Source: Pleurodeles waltl (taxonomy: Eukaryota; Chordata; Amphibia; Caudata; Salamandridae). From it: a stretch of 64,000 bases of DNA. A program made the translations under genes and the position numbers. The notes beneath the pieces were generated by a model, which saw nothing but the letters and a program-made list of their open reading frames with translations, was not told where the DNA came from and searched no databases. The stretch covers positions 217,755,442 through 217,819,441 of the forward strand of contig NC_090450.1 in assembly GCF_031143425.1 (NCBI RefSeq), written 5' to 3'. Each line of letters begins with the position of its first letter. Position 1 is the stretch's first letter. Positions 32,691 through 45,112 of the stretch are shown here, in pieces.

Positions 32691-32704
32691 ATTGGAGTTA
32701 CCTT

Positions 32705-33880
32705 ATTGCATTTAATAAGCAATAATTTCCAAATGGGAGCAGATAACTCATTCATGTTTGGTATATTTGGAATTGTAATGAAAAATCATCTCTCATAGTG
32801 AAGTTGTTTTTAAAATTACAATTGTGAGAATGCCACTTTTAGAAAGTTGCCATTTTCTTGCCTTAGCCATTTAGTGCTGCGGCTGATCTCTGGCTTACAT
32901 GACTGGCTGTATCTAACAATTGTGCTTTGTTTATTCCTCCTAGACAGCCACACACCATAGAGAGCTTAGGTGTGCCTGGATCACCCTTCACTGGCATGAT
33001 GGGAGGGTGGAGCTGGGCATAGCCCTACATATATGAATAGGTTGTGTCCTGCCTCCCACAAAGGGCTGCATCCCCCTGTGATTAGTCTGAAGATAGGACA
33101 TGTAAGGCAGGATCCAAAGGGAAACATATAGAAGCTTCTCCCAATTCAAAGAAAGGCCAAAGTATAAATATTGGACTCCAGATACCAACTATTTAGTACA
33201 CTTCTGGGCCTGGGGATACTCTGAAAGGAAAAAGGACTGCTGTGCTGCTGAAAGGACTGCCATTCTGCTGGACTGCTGTACTGATGCTTGCTGCCTTGCT
33301 GTGTTAATCTGCTGCCTGCTGCTCTTTTGTCTGGGTGAGAAGTACTCAATCTGCATCTGTTGAACCCAGGACCTCATAGTGACTCCAAGGGCTAGTTTGC
33401 TGGCCTCCTGACTAGAGCATCAGGGACAGAAGGCTTCAACAAACTTGGGCTCTGTCATCTATGAGTCCTACTGTGCCATGTGGTGCCCCCCCCGTCCTGG
33501 ACCCTTGGAAATGAACCTTAAAGTGCTCTTCTAGCCCATCTGTGGATCAAGCAGAACTGACACATCTTTCCTGCTGCGTGGTGTAATCCCAATCAAAACC
33601 AATGCATCACCCCTGCTGTGAGAGTTCTCCCAGACTTAAGCTGCAAAATCACTGTTGGTGAGGACATTGCTGAGAACCTTCTCAGTGTCTCTAGAGTCCA
33701 CCCAATGTGAGATTGGGTGCAGAGGCTGGTAAGACTGGCCTATCTTTATGCTGCTGCCATTAACATGTGCTCACCTCCTGACATCAAGTAAAATTGCCTC
33801 CTTCCTACCTTCTTTGCCAGGCCACTGGTGCCACCTGTCTAAATCTACTCTGTTGCCCATGCTTTGCTCCTTCTGCTGCT
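32705..33880 (+). repeat. T-family repeat, copy C, right part with TATA-like box
   Basis: Continues copy C after the L1. Landmarks: AAATTACAATTGTGAG, AGAAAGTTGCCATTTTCTTG (matching 256-300 in reverse), TTCAAAGAAAGGCCAAAG, then GTATAAATATTGGACTCC near 33162, and a CTGCTG-rich downstream region. The right limit near 33880 is approximate. Confidence 0.72.
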
Positions 33881-36800
33881 GACATGGGCCACTGAGTGAG
33901 GATGTTTGTTCATCTGGTAAAGAGCACATCAGCCAATGCAGCTGCTGCTCAACCCACCTCCACTACTGAAGAATTTCCTCCCCCACTTCCTGCCAACACC
34001 CAAAGGAATCCCCAGCAGCAGAACTCTATAAGGCACATGCAAGTTTCATATAGTGAGTTTACAGCTACCACAATTTTGGAAATGACTTGCATTGATCCTA
34101 AAGCCAAGGCAAATGCAGTTAACATGAGGGCAGGGCACTACAAGAAGACTGGCCAAACCATTTTGATTGCAACAGGGTTAAAAGTCAAGGATGGGAGACA
34201 ACAGGCCACAAGTAAGACTCAAATGCTTTTCTGTTTATGACATGAGGCTTCTCCTCACATGGGGACCTGTCTTGCAGTAGTTCAGATTTATCACAACTGT
34301 AACTGTAACTCATCCTTGAGAAATGTAAAAGAATATACACCATGAGATTTTTTTTCACTACGAAGGGTATTCACCAGGTTCGTTTCATCAGTATGAAGAA
34401 AGCTGTTCTAGGTGAAATTGAATTCATCAGAACAAGGTCAATGAAAATGATTTGTCAGAACCTTTTTCTTCAGGTTATATTTTGGAGGAATACACACACA
34501 CAATTCTAACTCAGCAAAAGCCTCACTGATGCTGAATGAGCATGCTCCCTGCTGGAGAAACAGTATCTCATTGTCAGGTAGAAGACATGTTAGAAGATTT
34601 CATGTTTCATTATGGAAAGCCATTTAACATTGTAATTGACTATAAGAACACATATTACAAATATGATGGTCCACCCGATTAAATTAAATACGCTGATCCT
34701 AGTACAGGCATGGATTTGCACTGGCACTGCAAACAAAGCTTTAGTAAAAAGCAGACTGGCTGTTTTAAGCCACAGGTATGCCTTTCACTATGGTGGCAGA
34801 AACCTGGCTTGCAACTTAAGAGGAACAGACATCCACCCACAGGCATGTGCAGTGAGTGACTGGCCCTAACTGCAGGGAAATGTGTGAAGTGATTTCTAGG
34901 ACTTTCTTTTCCATGTTTCATGAGACACTCCCAGGGTACCCTGACTGCGTGCCACCTATTGTGGCCCACAGACAGTGCATCCCCTGACAGTCTCTTTGCC
35001 TCTGTTCCTGCATTGCTCATACAGTGCAGATGCAGAGGGAAGGTGCTACCTCAATTGCATGAGAACTCAGCCACTTACATATGGGAGAACAGTTCCCCGG
35101 GATGGTGCAAAATGCTCATTAGTGCAATTTGTATTATAGAAGGGGCTGCACAAGCATCTGTGGTCCCTCTTGTAATAGCCAAGTGCCTAGTGGGGTCAAA
35201 AGAAGCAGGGACAAATGCCTGCTGGGCCCCGTGGGCACTTGCTACAATATAGTACCAAGGTTTTTTAACACTCGTTGGAATCCCAAGTAGAAAGCTAGGA
35301 AAATCAGCTGAATGCAGTATAATTTCAACACAGTGCTCAAAAGCTTCCTGAAAAGAAAAAGCCAACTGAAGTACTCTGAAAGGTGAGTTTGTAAGAAGGG
35401 TAGCAGTCAGAGTGGATTGTAATACAAACAAATGTCAACACAAAACTGTAAGATTTAGCATAAATAATAAATGCTTCAAGCACTGTAAACATGAAGATAA
35501 ACATGTCTGTCAAACAGGAACTCGTAAAATAAGCTTACAAGACATTCTAATAAATATCCTACTAGAGAATATCCTGTTCCTATATTAATTATCTTGTCTT
35601 TCTGCAAGAAAGTCAGATGGTTTGTATAGGACTCATCCAAGACTCACTAGAGAAGGGAATATATAGTGCCACCTCTACTATAAAGCCTGTATGAGATCCA
35701 AGCCTATAATAGCGTCACGGTTCTTACTGAAATCATCTAAGCAGCTCACCCAAACATCTCTTTCATGATTGAATCTCTTTTATTGAATTCCTGCACAAAA
35801 ATACCAAAGCAGGAGAGGAACTCCCTTTAACGCTACAACAATTACCTGTAGAGCTGTAGAACTTGCTATCAATGGCTGACAGTACAAGAAAGCCTCACAC
35901 TCCCTCTCTTACCACACAATAGTTCTGAAGTTGCAGAGTCTAGCAAAGACAATTAATGAATACAGGCAAACACATGTGGAGCACACAGTTGGCTCTAAAG
36001 TAAGTGCCCCAAAGTAGGAGCAATCAGGAGATTATGCCCTAATCAGGATTTTTGGAGCAAGGAGAATGATACCCTCTGGGACCTGGTTTGTAAACCTTTT
36101 TGAACTCTGTTGAGAAGGGGATTTGATTCAACTACAATGCAATGAAATATCCACAGAGACAACTTGCAAAGGCATCAATTTATGTATTTGAAAATAGAGA
36201 TGCACATATTTTGATGACAGATGAGTGCCTGTATACTAATTAATTGTGTTCATTTTCTTAGCTGATGCAATAAGTAGACTGTAAATGGATCATAATTTAG
36301 AATTCAGAGGCAATTGGAAATGTAGATTCTCTAAGACTGGGAAGGGAGGGCAGGATAATGCTAGCCTCTGTGTCTTTAATAAAATCCAGATTCTATCTTC
36401 TCAAATCTGGAGAATCTACATTTCATATCAAGACCGAAGACTAGCATTATGCATGTGAAAACACAATAGTGGAAACATATTCCATTGGTTTAAAATAAAA
36501 TCTTGCAAATACAACAGCAGTTGACCGGTCTGACACTTTTAATATCTCCTTCAGATGACCTCCTGAAGAAAAAACGTTAATCACCATCTCACCTGTAATT
36601 CAACGTACAACAAGCTTTGCATATCAACTCCTCCCTCAAGCATACAAATTCTCACCCAGAGTGCTATAATCGCACATAAGAGTTGAACAATCGAGGCACT
36701 TTATCCCTTCTAGTCTCATCCATCCTACTCTCATACTTTCTCGAACAATGCACTAGGCACATTTTTGGATGCTCATGAAATCTTGGATAAAATATTGATT

Positions 36801-37199
36801 AAGGCATAGTCTTAGTAGTTTTGTAATTTGAAAGATTACTCCACCTGGGTTGTAAAAACAAATACTCACCGCCAATGCTTTCACATCTAACATCCTTCTA
36901 AAAGAAAATAAACATAGTAAAGGTGCCATCTTACAAGATAACTTGTCAAAAATGTATTGGAAGGCCAACTCTCAATTTTTGAAATATCAAATTTACATCC
37001 CATAAATATCTACTGTATCTAGGTCTAGGTGGTCTTTTTTACTTGAAACCTTTCATACCGCTACAAAGTAAATCATCTTTCCATATAGAAAACCTTCCCA
37101 CAGGAGCTTGACCTGCCACCACAGCTGGCCTGTAACAATCCATTGTCCTGAAACTCATAAACTTTTCAAACAAAGATGACAAAAAAATTTAAAGTTCTA
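33881..37199. other. Unassigned sequence
   Basis: The plus frame 33896-34240 (114 codons, Ala/Gln/Pro-rich start) follows the T repeat and could be a decayed Gag-like remnant, but no motif supports this. A pair of inverted 13 bp arms (AAATGTAGATTCT near 36317 and AGAATCTACATTT near 36411) brackets about 100 bp and may be a small MITE. Open frames at 34920-35431 on both strands overlap and lack motifs. Otherwise nothing recognised. Confidence 0.3.
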
Positions 37200-39400
37200 T
37201 GGCAGATGTCTCTACGGGATCCAACTCCCTCTCCAGGCACGAACACACCCATCTTTCCCATGCTCTAACTTAACTTCTCTAAGTTCCTGTTGCCCAAGTC
37301 TCCTTGAGCAACTCCTGAACCTGTTGTGAAGACCTGCAAAATGCTTTTTTCCCCTGAAATCTTCAACACAAGAAGGCTCAATGCCCTTTCCACACCCAAA
37401 GGATGCTCCTCTTCGTCTGGTCCTGACAACATTTCTTCTTAAACCGGAATCAAATATGGCTCCTCCACCACTAACCCGAACAACCCTGGAAACCATGGTT
37501 GAGCTGTCCAAAAGGGAGTGACCAGAAATACCTGACATCTCTGCCTTCTCACCATCAATAACACTCTTTGTATCATCTCAAAAGGAGGGAACACATATCC
37601 CCGAAGACCCATCCAATCCTGTTGAAATGCCTCCACTGCTTCCGCCTGGGGATCTGGTCTCCAAATTAAATATCGGGGTAGTTGGAATGTCAGCCTTGAT
37701 GCAAAGAGATCCACCTTCAAGGGACCCATAACTTTATGTATTCTTTTGTATAGGTGAACATACAGCTTCCAATCAGTGTAGTCCCTGAGATACCTTAAGT
37801 TCTGTCACTGTATTGAACAAACCTGGAAAATACTTTGCTTGTAACCCTATTCTCTGTTCAAGACAAGAATTCCAAATTTCCTTCGCAATCTCAGTTAGGT
37901 TCCTTGACTTGCTGCCACCTAAGAGATTTATATTTTAGATTCTGTTGAAACATTTTCCATCTTTAACAAAACATTGCAATTCTTTAATGTTTTCCCAAAA
38001 CTGTGTAATGCAAAAAGTCCTGTTCTCATCTTCAAAACATTTATGTGGTCGTAACTCTCCTCCCACGACCATCTGCCACCTGTCTCTTGTTGATCTAAAC
38101 AAGCTCCCAAAACAGTCATTCTGTTCCAAAATATCTCTTAAAAGATGGATACCGTACATCTTGAAATGTCTATATGCCAAACACCAATTCAAATATCATA
38201 AAGTTATCATGGAACACCAAACAGTGTCCTTTTTCCTGACCAAAAAGATTGTGCTTACAAATGTCACATCATCCTCTGACATTTTCTCTATTGCTCCCTT
38301 CTTCAACATTTCAAGAACCTGGGATATCACAAACGTTTGCTGGTCCTTTTGAAGTACCATCTGTTTTGGTTCTACTGTTCGAATTTGAATGTCCTTGAAC
38401 TCTTTTGTGTATGACTGAACAGTTTCCAGGACCCATTTATACTTTGTTAAAACGTTCCAATTGTGCAAAACATTTCGTAATCAACCCCCTACCTTTCTTA
38501 GGGAAGAACCAAAAGTTGTCTTCATACTTACCTTGGGTCCCTAGGGAGAGTTTCACCATTCCTCTGGACTCGCGCCCCCTGCTACTTTTTCCTGTCTGAG
38601 GGTAGATTCCAGTAGCGAACTGAAACTCTCTAAATGAGCTGTGTCCTTGTAATTGATATTGGGACCTTGTAAATGATCGGCCAGGGAAAGGGAAATGTCC
38701 CCTTGCTCAGGCCCTGTCACAAACACAGTCCTTGAATACTCCTTTAATGAGCGCTGCCCCTTATCTAGGCTCGTGAAGGTGAAAACATACTTTCCCCACA
38801 CCCTTCACCAGACCATCTCCAAACAAATACACTTTAGGGTTTTCTGTCAGCTCGTTTTTTTGTGTAGTTCTCTAAGTTAGGACTAATTTGCATTATTTTC
38901 TTCCTCCTCTCAGCCATCAAAGCTGCATTTGCATTTCCAAGGAAACATATTGTCCTCTGTTACCATATACAAATAATTCTGTATCCACATAGCCGACTTT
39001 GATTTGGCTACCTCAGCTATATCTAGTATCTTAGCTAATGGTCCTAATACATCCAGTAGGCTGTCTTGACATTGTTTTAGTGCCCTCTTCAGACCCTTAC
39101 TGGGATCGCGATCAACTTAAAGAGGAAACTGATAAGTTTTTGATCTAAATTTGGGGTTATACAGGCCTCAACCACCAAATGAGAACATTCAGCTCTAATC
39201 ACGCCTCTTCCCTCTTTTTCTAATGGCCTCTTTATACATACCTTACTAAGATTGGATACATGCAACATAGGCCACCAGTTTGCGCCTCTAGGATACATAA
39301 TCATGTCGATACTGAACATGTCTACACTTTGAGGACCCTTAACAATCCCCTCCACTTTCCTCAACTTTTACACTTTATCGTAGTCCATGTCCCATTCATC
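37200..39400 (-). pseudogene. Second DIRS-type retroelement, decayed
   Basis: On the minus strand from 39400: Gag-like SLLDVLGPLAKILDIAEVAK (39080-39020) and GNANAALMAERRKKIMQI after a frameshift (about 38945-38895). Then an RT start, WVLETVQSYTKEF and MLKKGAIEKMSEDDVTF, IFLVRKK (38430-38220); then HFKMYGIHLLRDILEQND (38165-38110). Past a deletion of the RT core comes GPLKVDLFASRLTFQLPRYL, DPQAEAVEAFQQDW and PFWTAQPWFPGLF (37729-37450), the segment that precedes the recombinase in DIRS pol. The catalytic RT centre is missing. The recombinase is not seen. Confidence 0.8.
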
Positions 39401-39814
39401 ATCATCATAATCTTTCAAAACAAATTTATCAAAATTATCCTCACCCACGTCATTGGTATTTTTCTCATCAGGTCGAGCCTAAATCTCTTTTGTGCCACAA
39501 AGGACACTCTCAGTTGTGCCACAACCTTCTTACTTTACCAAAATGGCCACCAGTGTGGCTGCCCCTGTCACAGCCCGAAGAGGCACCAGCAAGGAGCAAT
39601 GTGCTCACTGAGTCCACAAGAACTCCCCCACTCAGTGCAAGGGCCTAAGCAAGATGCCTCATGCTGAGGCGGTTTACCATGGCCTAAGTGCAGCATTAAA
39701 AATGGCACCCTTCTGAAAAATTACAAACAACAAAAACCAGACAAGCTCAAACGTTTACTTAGCAATTCAACTTCTAAAGTCAAAATACGATAATATCCAG
39801 TGACTCACAACTGA
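39401..39814. other. Unassigned sequence
   Basis: Between the DIRS wreck and the next T repeat. No motif-bearing frame. It may include the DIRS 5' end or the upstream part of copy D. Confidence 0.3.
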
Positions 39815-40822
39815 ATGGGCTGTGCCTGCCCTCTCACAATGCAGTCTCCAACACCCTGGCGTGTACCTGGGGCCTGGCCTGGGCAAGGCAGGATCTTGTG
39901 AACAACAGAGACTTTCCTTTGAAGTTTGCCTACTTCAAAGGCAGAAAGGGGTATAAGTAGTGGATCCAAAACCCCATACTTCAGATTTCTTCCCGATCAC
40001 TTCTGGATTGAGGAGGAACCTCTGCCAAGGAAAGAGCTGAAGAGCTGAGGAGAAGTGCTGCCCCTGCCTGCGACTGTGCTTTGTTAGGTATCCTGCAGTT
40101 GCTGCTTCTGCCTGTGGAAGGGGACAAAGACAGGACTTCTGAGGTGCAGTCCTGCTTGAGAAGAATCTCCAAAGGCTTGAACTGAGCTTGCCTCCTGTTG
40201 TTGAAGTCTCAGGACCATCAAAGACTTTCCATGCCAGCACCTGGATTCTCTGCTGAGACTCCTGCCAAGTGGTGCCCTATCCAGTTCCTGGGCCCTTGAA
40301 AGGTGAAGTTGGCAGACAAGAAATGAAAATCAACCAACAGACCGCTGTGCGGGCACATTTTTGATGCACCTTCCGTGACGCGGGTGATAAACGACCAGCC
40401 GCCGGCTTCACAGCTGAAATGAATGCTCCACCTCCATCGCGGCTGGAAGATCGATGCAACATGGCTGGAGAAACAATGTGAAATGCCCACTAACGGAGGC
40501 TGATAACGACGCAAGCCCCACACAGTGCGGTTTTGTGATACCATGCAACTGGATTTTCAGCTCAACATCGCTGGGTGTGGAAAATCGACGCAAAGCCTGT
40601 CTAGACCCGAGGTGCCCATCCAGATCGATGCATCGCTCTCTTGCGGGAGAGAAGATATGATGCACGCCACCCAACCGGAGGAGGAACAATGCACGGTCTT
40701 GCTATTGAGTGAGAAATCGACACATTGCTGGCCTTTTTTGATGCACACTCGCCCATGCAGCTTTATTTTGACGCTACCCAGGTACTTTATGTAACAACAG
40801 CATTCTCACTGTTTTAAAAGGA
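39815..40822 (+). repeat. T-family repeat, copy D, with TATA-like box
   Basis: Matches the window start in inverse orientation (CAATGCAGTCTCCAACACCC, GGCCTGGCCTGGGCAAGGCA). The landmark CTACTTCAAAGGCAGAAA is followed by GGTATAAGTAG at about 39950. The downstream region (GAGCTGAAGAGCTGAGGAGA and so on) ends with irregular repeats of an ATCGACGC-like word between 40380 and 40700. It reads like an LTR with a downstream leader; no gag frame follows. Confidence 0.75.
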
Positions 40823-40825
40823 TGA

Positions 40826-41200
40826 AGGCCCTCATTACAACCTCAACGGTCTTTCCTAAAGACCGCCGAGGCTGCGGGTGCCAGAATACCACCATTGCTC
40901 GTGGTATGTCTGGCTCCCTATTTCGACTTTTCCGCTGGGCCAGCAGACGGTAACAGTGTAACCGTCCTCTGGCCCAGCGGAAAAGTCACATCAACATTGC
41001 TGCCGGCTCGTAATAGAGCCGGCGGCAATGCTGATGTGCAGCGGATGCAGTAGCACCTGTTGCGCATTTCACTGCCCAAAACTGTCATTTTTTCAGCATT
41101 TTTTAACACCTGCAAAGAGAAGGCATTAAAAAGAGGCTCCCATCTTGTTCAATAGGCCTCTGCATGCTAGATGCAGTGCCGCTTTTCATAAACCTGCCCC
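40826..41200. mobile_element. Chimeric MITE with two different ends
   Basis: The left 250 bp (AGGCCCTCATTACAACCTCA onward) is the inverse of the right part of the MITE at 32032-32533. The right 120 bp ends CATAAACCTGCCCC and resembles the end of the MITE at 26091-26620. The whole is flanked by TGA at 40823-40825 and 41201-41203, as if it moved as a unit. It contains the hairpin GCCGGCTC...GAGCCGGC near 41003-41025. Chance agreement of a 3 bp flank is possible. Confidence 0.55.
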
Positions 41201-41203
41201 TGA

Positions 41204-41798
41204 TATTTTTGTTTAACATGTGAAAGTGTATGAGGCTAGCTGGAGGCTGGTGCAAGTTCCATGTACACTCCTGGAAGTGTAACCTGTTTGTGTGTTGGTG
41301 GTGCCAGGCTGTGGTACATTCCTAAAGTCCATGGTCTGTCATTTCACTTATGGTAATTTGAATGTCATGCCGCCACTCTTGTGTCATTTTACACATGAAT
41401 GATTACCTTGTGAGAACAGGCCCTGGAAAACTCTGATTGGAAACCACAAACGCCATTGGGGAGCGCAGACTCAAAGTTTAAATGTGGGGTTTCCATTTGA
41501 AAAGAAATTATGGAAAAGAAAATATGCAATTGAGCCCCCGACACGGCCTATTTATTATACACTCTTCTTCAAAAACAAAACACAAACACTGCCTTATGTT
41601 TAATCTATTGAAGGGCAGCTGTGATATGATGACAGGACCTTGTAACAACCTCTGCATACTGGCGAGTAAGAAGACATCAGTCAGCATCTAAACATTGTCT
41701 CCATTTACAGCAGGATTATCAATGTTTCAGGCCAAGGTCTCATGTTCACTTGAGTAAGTCTGTTTTCATGTTGCAGTGTACATTTGACTAAAGATTAT
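41204..41798. other. Unassigned sequence
   Basis: Between two MITEs. No motif, repeat or coding evidence. Confidence 0.35.
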
Positions 41799-42744
41799 GG
41801 CCCTCATTTTAACGTGGTGGTATCACCGCCAATTGGCTGGCAGTGCATATCGACATATTTTGAGTGTGATGTTTGGTCACTGCCAACCCCCCACAACACC
41901 ACTCAAACCGCCATGGCGGTATGAAACGCCTGGCCAGAGATGTGCATCTCCAACCTGGCGGTCAACACATGACTGCCAGCGGTATAAAGAGCCAGCACAC
42001 CACCATGGTTTTGGCAGTGGTACCACCACCAGGAAAATCATGTTTGTAGGGCTACCGGTGACAGGGAATTCTTTCCCTGTCACCGGTAGAAGGCTCCTCC
42101 CCCTGCAATCACCCAACCCCCCCCCAAAATCACAGCCCCCACCCCCAACCGCCTGCCCCCTCCCCACAATCATGCACACAGACACGCACGATGCATGCAC
42201 CCATGCACCACCACTTCCACACATGCATTCACTCACACATGCTCACACGCATACACACTGACATGCAGACACGCACTCATTGTGACATTCATATGCTCAT
42301 TCACTCATGTGCATACAATCACACATACACAAAAACACTCACAGATGCATACACACACTCACACACACATTCATACACACACTCGCACCCAACACCCCCT
42401 CCCCTGATGGACACCTGACTTACCTTCTTCGTGTATGTCGTCTGACTGGGAACGGGATGGGGCGCTGCTACTGCCAGCAATGCCCCATCAGTAGGACACC
42501 ACTAGGCCATATGAATGACCATGATATGGCTGGCGGCGTCCTTCTGGTGGGGCAGTACATGTGCTATCACCGCCCAGGCATCTCTCCCCCCAGCATGGCT
42601 ACTGCCGGATTACCGCCCTAATTGGGACGGAAATCTGGCAGTGTCCATATTATGGAAGGCAGAAGGCCACCAGGACTGGCGGTCTTCTGGCGTCCATGGA
42701 ATCAGCGGTCTTGGGAAAAGACCGCCAATGCCATAATGAGGGCC
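41799..42744. mobile_element. Harbinger MITE, 946 bp, with CA-rich core
   Basis: Ends GGCCCTCATTTTAACGTGG and, reversed, GGCCCTCATTATGGCATTGG match the Harbinger terminal repeats. Flanking TAT on both sides (41796-41798, 42745-42747). Inside are a perfect hairpin at 42052-42089 and a CA/CACACA-rich tract at 42170-42400. The long open frames across that tract are low complexity. Likely a non-autonomous derivative of the 5838-11259 type. Confidence 0.82.
42170..42400 (+). repeat. CA-rich low-complexity tract
   Basis: An irregular CACA/CATGCA/ACACTCA tract within a MITE. It opens three overlapping frames full of His and Thr, which are artefacts of composition. Confidence 0.85.
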
Positions 42745-42747
42745 TAT

Positions 42748-43293
42748 GTCATTTAAATACACAATTCAGTTTATTTGACCACAAACTTATATTTAAATAG
42801 TTACATTTTTGAAACAACGAATGCAACTGTGTGGAAATCTGTCCTCCAGGGTTTGTCGCATTATGGGATTTGCAGGCTTAGTAATGCAGTGGATCACCTC
42901 TTACGTTGCTGACGATCTGCAATGACTACTAATGGAAACCTCAAGAATCTGGAAACTACCCATCTTATTCAAATTTTCATGGGAATGCGCTTTGTTCCCC
43001 TTCATTTTTAACCTCCGAATCTTTGCACTTCTACCTACCTTATACTATCTGACAACAAGAGCATGATCCTTCAATTCACCAACAACATAGAACTCTACCT
43101 CAAAATCTCTCAATATGAGGTTCAGAGGCTCAAAATCCGACCAGGGTATTACAGGATTGAGTGTTAATTAATTACCTACAAATAAGGCCAACAAATCAGA
43201 ATTCCACCTGAACCTAAAAAAACACAGATTTACACTTGGCTTTCGGACCAGAACCTAAACATCTGTAAATATGAGCAGACAGAAATCACCATA
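42748..43293. other. Unassigned sequence, possible trace of LINE
   Basis: The plus strand around 43020-43110 reads roughly LPYYLTTRA.SFNSPTT.NSTSKSLNMR in shifting frames; a distant L2 RT trace is conceivable but not convincing. No boundaries visible. Confidence 0.2.
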
Positions 43294-43895
43294 GGCCAAA
43301 TTTATCAAGGGTTAGCATTATGTTTGCCTCACGTGTGGTGACACAAGGGCAACACAAGCCCTTAAGTGAGATTTACCATGCCACTCGAACCACAATGCAT
43401 GACTCTTCGACGTGTAGTAAATCTGGAGTAACGCAAAGAAGCACAAGTCAGTGCCTTGCGTTTCTCAACCCTCAGATGGATTATAATAGGTCGAGGGTGG
43501 GTGTTTTAATGCATCCAGCCATAGTTTTGACATATTCCCAGATTTGCTAACACTTTCCAGTGGAGGCGTAAGAAGGAGAAATATGTTTATTTGTCTTCAT
43601 TATTTCCTCTTTCTTTGTGTGCTGCATTTTGCTTGTAGCCCACATAGAATGAGGAAAAAGTCTTAGAAGTTTTTTCCTGCACAAAATCAATCTTGGCGGT
43701 AATGCAGTAATCCTTGCACCATGAGACAAGGGGGCCTGCATTGGTGCTTGGCAGCCACAAGTGCACTAGTGAAGAGGTAGAGCAGGAATATGCCATATCT
43801 TAGTAGATATGGCTCATTTCTGCCCTCTACATTTAACGCAGTGCAGCTCAGCACAGCAAGTTGTCCGGCTCTGTTTCATTGCGCAAATATTAGTA
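43294..43895 (+). mobile_element. MITE, same family as 62292-62961, decayed
   Basis: Starts GGCCAAATTTATCAAGGGTT. Shared phrases with the reverse of 62292-62961: TTTATCAA(A)GG, AGTAAATCTGGAGTAACGCA, CCAGATTTGCTAAC, GGAGAAATATGTTTATTTG and CTTGCACCATGAGACAAG. The hairpin modules are degraded here. The right end near 43895 is not well defined. Confidence 0.6.
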
Positions 43896-45112
43896 ATTCT
43901 TCCACAAAATAACTTTGATTCAACCTGACACAGATTTTTCTTTCCAATAACACATGGGTTGGAAAACTAATGCAGCATGGTATCCAGTTTTCGTCTTGAA
44001 AAATGAGAACATTTCCCACTAAAAGCTGTCACCAGAGGGACATTGCAAGACCTGGTGCTCTCTCGCCTGAATGGAGTCAGCTTTCTGCTCAACAGTCTCC
44101 TAAATACTTAATTGTCTCCCTTAAATTGCATCTTGCATGCTTCATCATATATCATCAGAGGCTCAAAGAAGTTCAGCCACAGCACCCCAACATGGAAAGA
44201 ACACCGTTTGTTCACTCTCTTGATGTATAGCTATTTTAGCCATGTTTTTAGACACGTTATTTTAGCAACCAGGCCTCCTGATTGTGAACTTTATCCCATT
44301 TTCATTCAGCTTTGTTTTATTTTTCTAGCATAGGCCACATTTGCGGTGCTGTTTTATTTTCCTTATCTAGTTGTTCTTTCGCCTAGGAAAGCATTGCGCT
44401 TCTAGCAGGACATTCTTTCACTTTGTGCTTTTCTGAGGGCTGCAGCCAGATAGAGTTGCCGGCAAAGTGGTACGGTGTGTCTTCAACATTCACAGAAATA
44501 CACACATCCTTACATGGGGATGTTTCTCAGAACATCAGCAGTTTTATTATAAAAACACTTCTCTGTCCCATACATGTTAGAGGGAGATTCTAGCCAGATG
44601 ACCATAACTGCATGCTGATTGCTGAATGCCTTCGCTACAGCTGCTTGCTTAGACTCCTGGAACCCTGGCCTACGTGGGGATGGTGTCTTTCTAGACAACA
44701 GGCTTCCGTGCTCAGGATGTCTTCCCAGGGGGAAACCTGAAGGGTGCATTATGGCTCATCATGCTATGCTTTAACATAGCTTAGGTAGGAACCACATATA
44801 TTGCGCATAGTGACTGTATGGTGGGACTGTTCTTGTGTTTCTCTCTTCTTGTCACTGTTTTGCTTCTAGCATGTCCTAGTTATTGCAATTCATGCCATCT
44901 TATCTAAGATGCAGTTAATTCCATAAACCTTATCAACCATTCTCTGCCTCTGTTTGCCTTTGCATATGTGAGACTAATATATCTGAGAGGAAAGGATGAG
45001 ATCTGATCAACCACAATTCCCTTGAGGAGTCATTTCTGTCATGCACCCTGTTGCCACAACCATCCATGCTCTTGGGCAGAGATGAGGCGCTGCTAGTTAG
45101 CCGGAAAACGAA
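43896..45112. other. Unassigned sequence
   Basis: No transposon ends, motifs or convincing exon signals. Frames at 44003-44333 (plus) and 44510-44749 (minus) have no recognisable content. Confidence 0.35.

Noticed and set aside
33896..34240. 114-codon plus frame as a Gag protein
   Set aside because: Only composition and position suggest it; no zinc knuckle or conserved core.
35075..35431. 118-codon minus frame overlapping a plus frame
   Set aside because: Neither strand shows motifs or splice sites; mutual shadow frames.
42191..42621. Overlapping frames rich in His and Thr
   Set aside because: Products of a CA-rich tract within a MITE.
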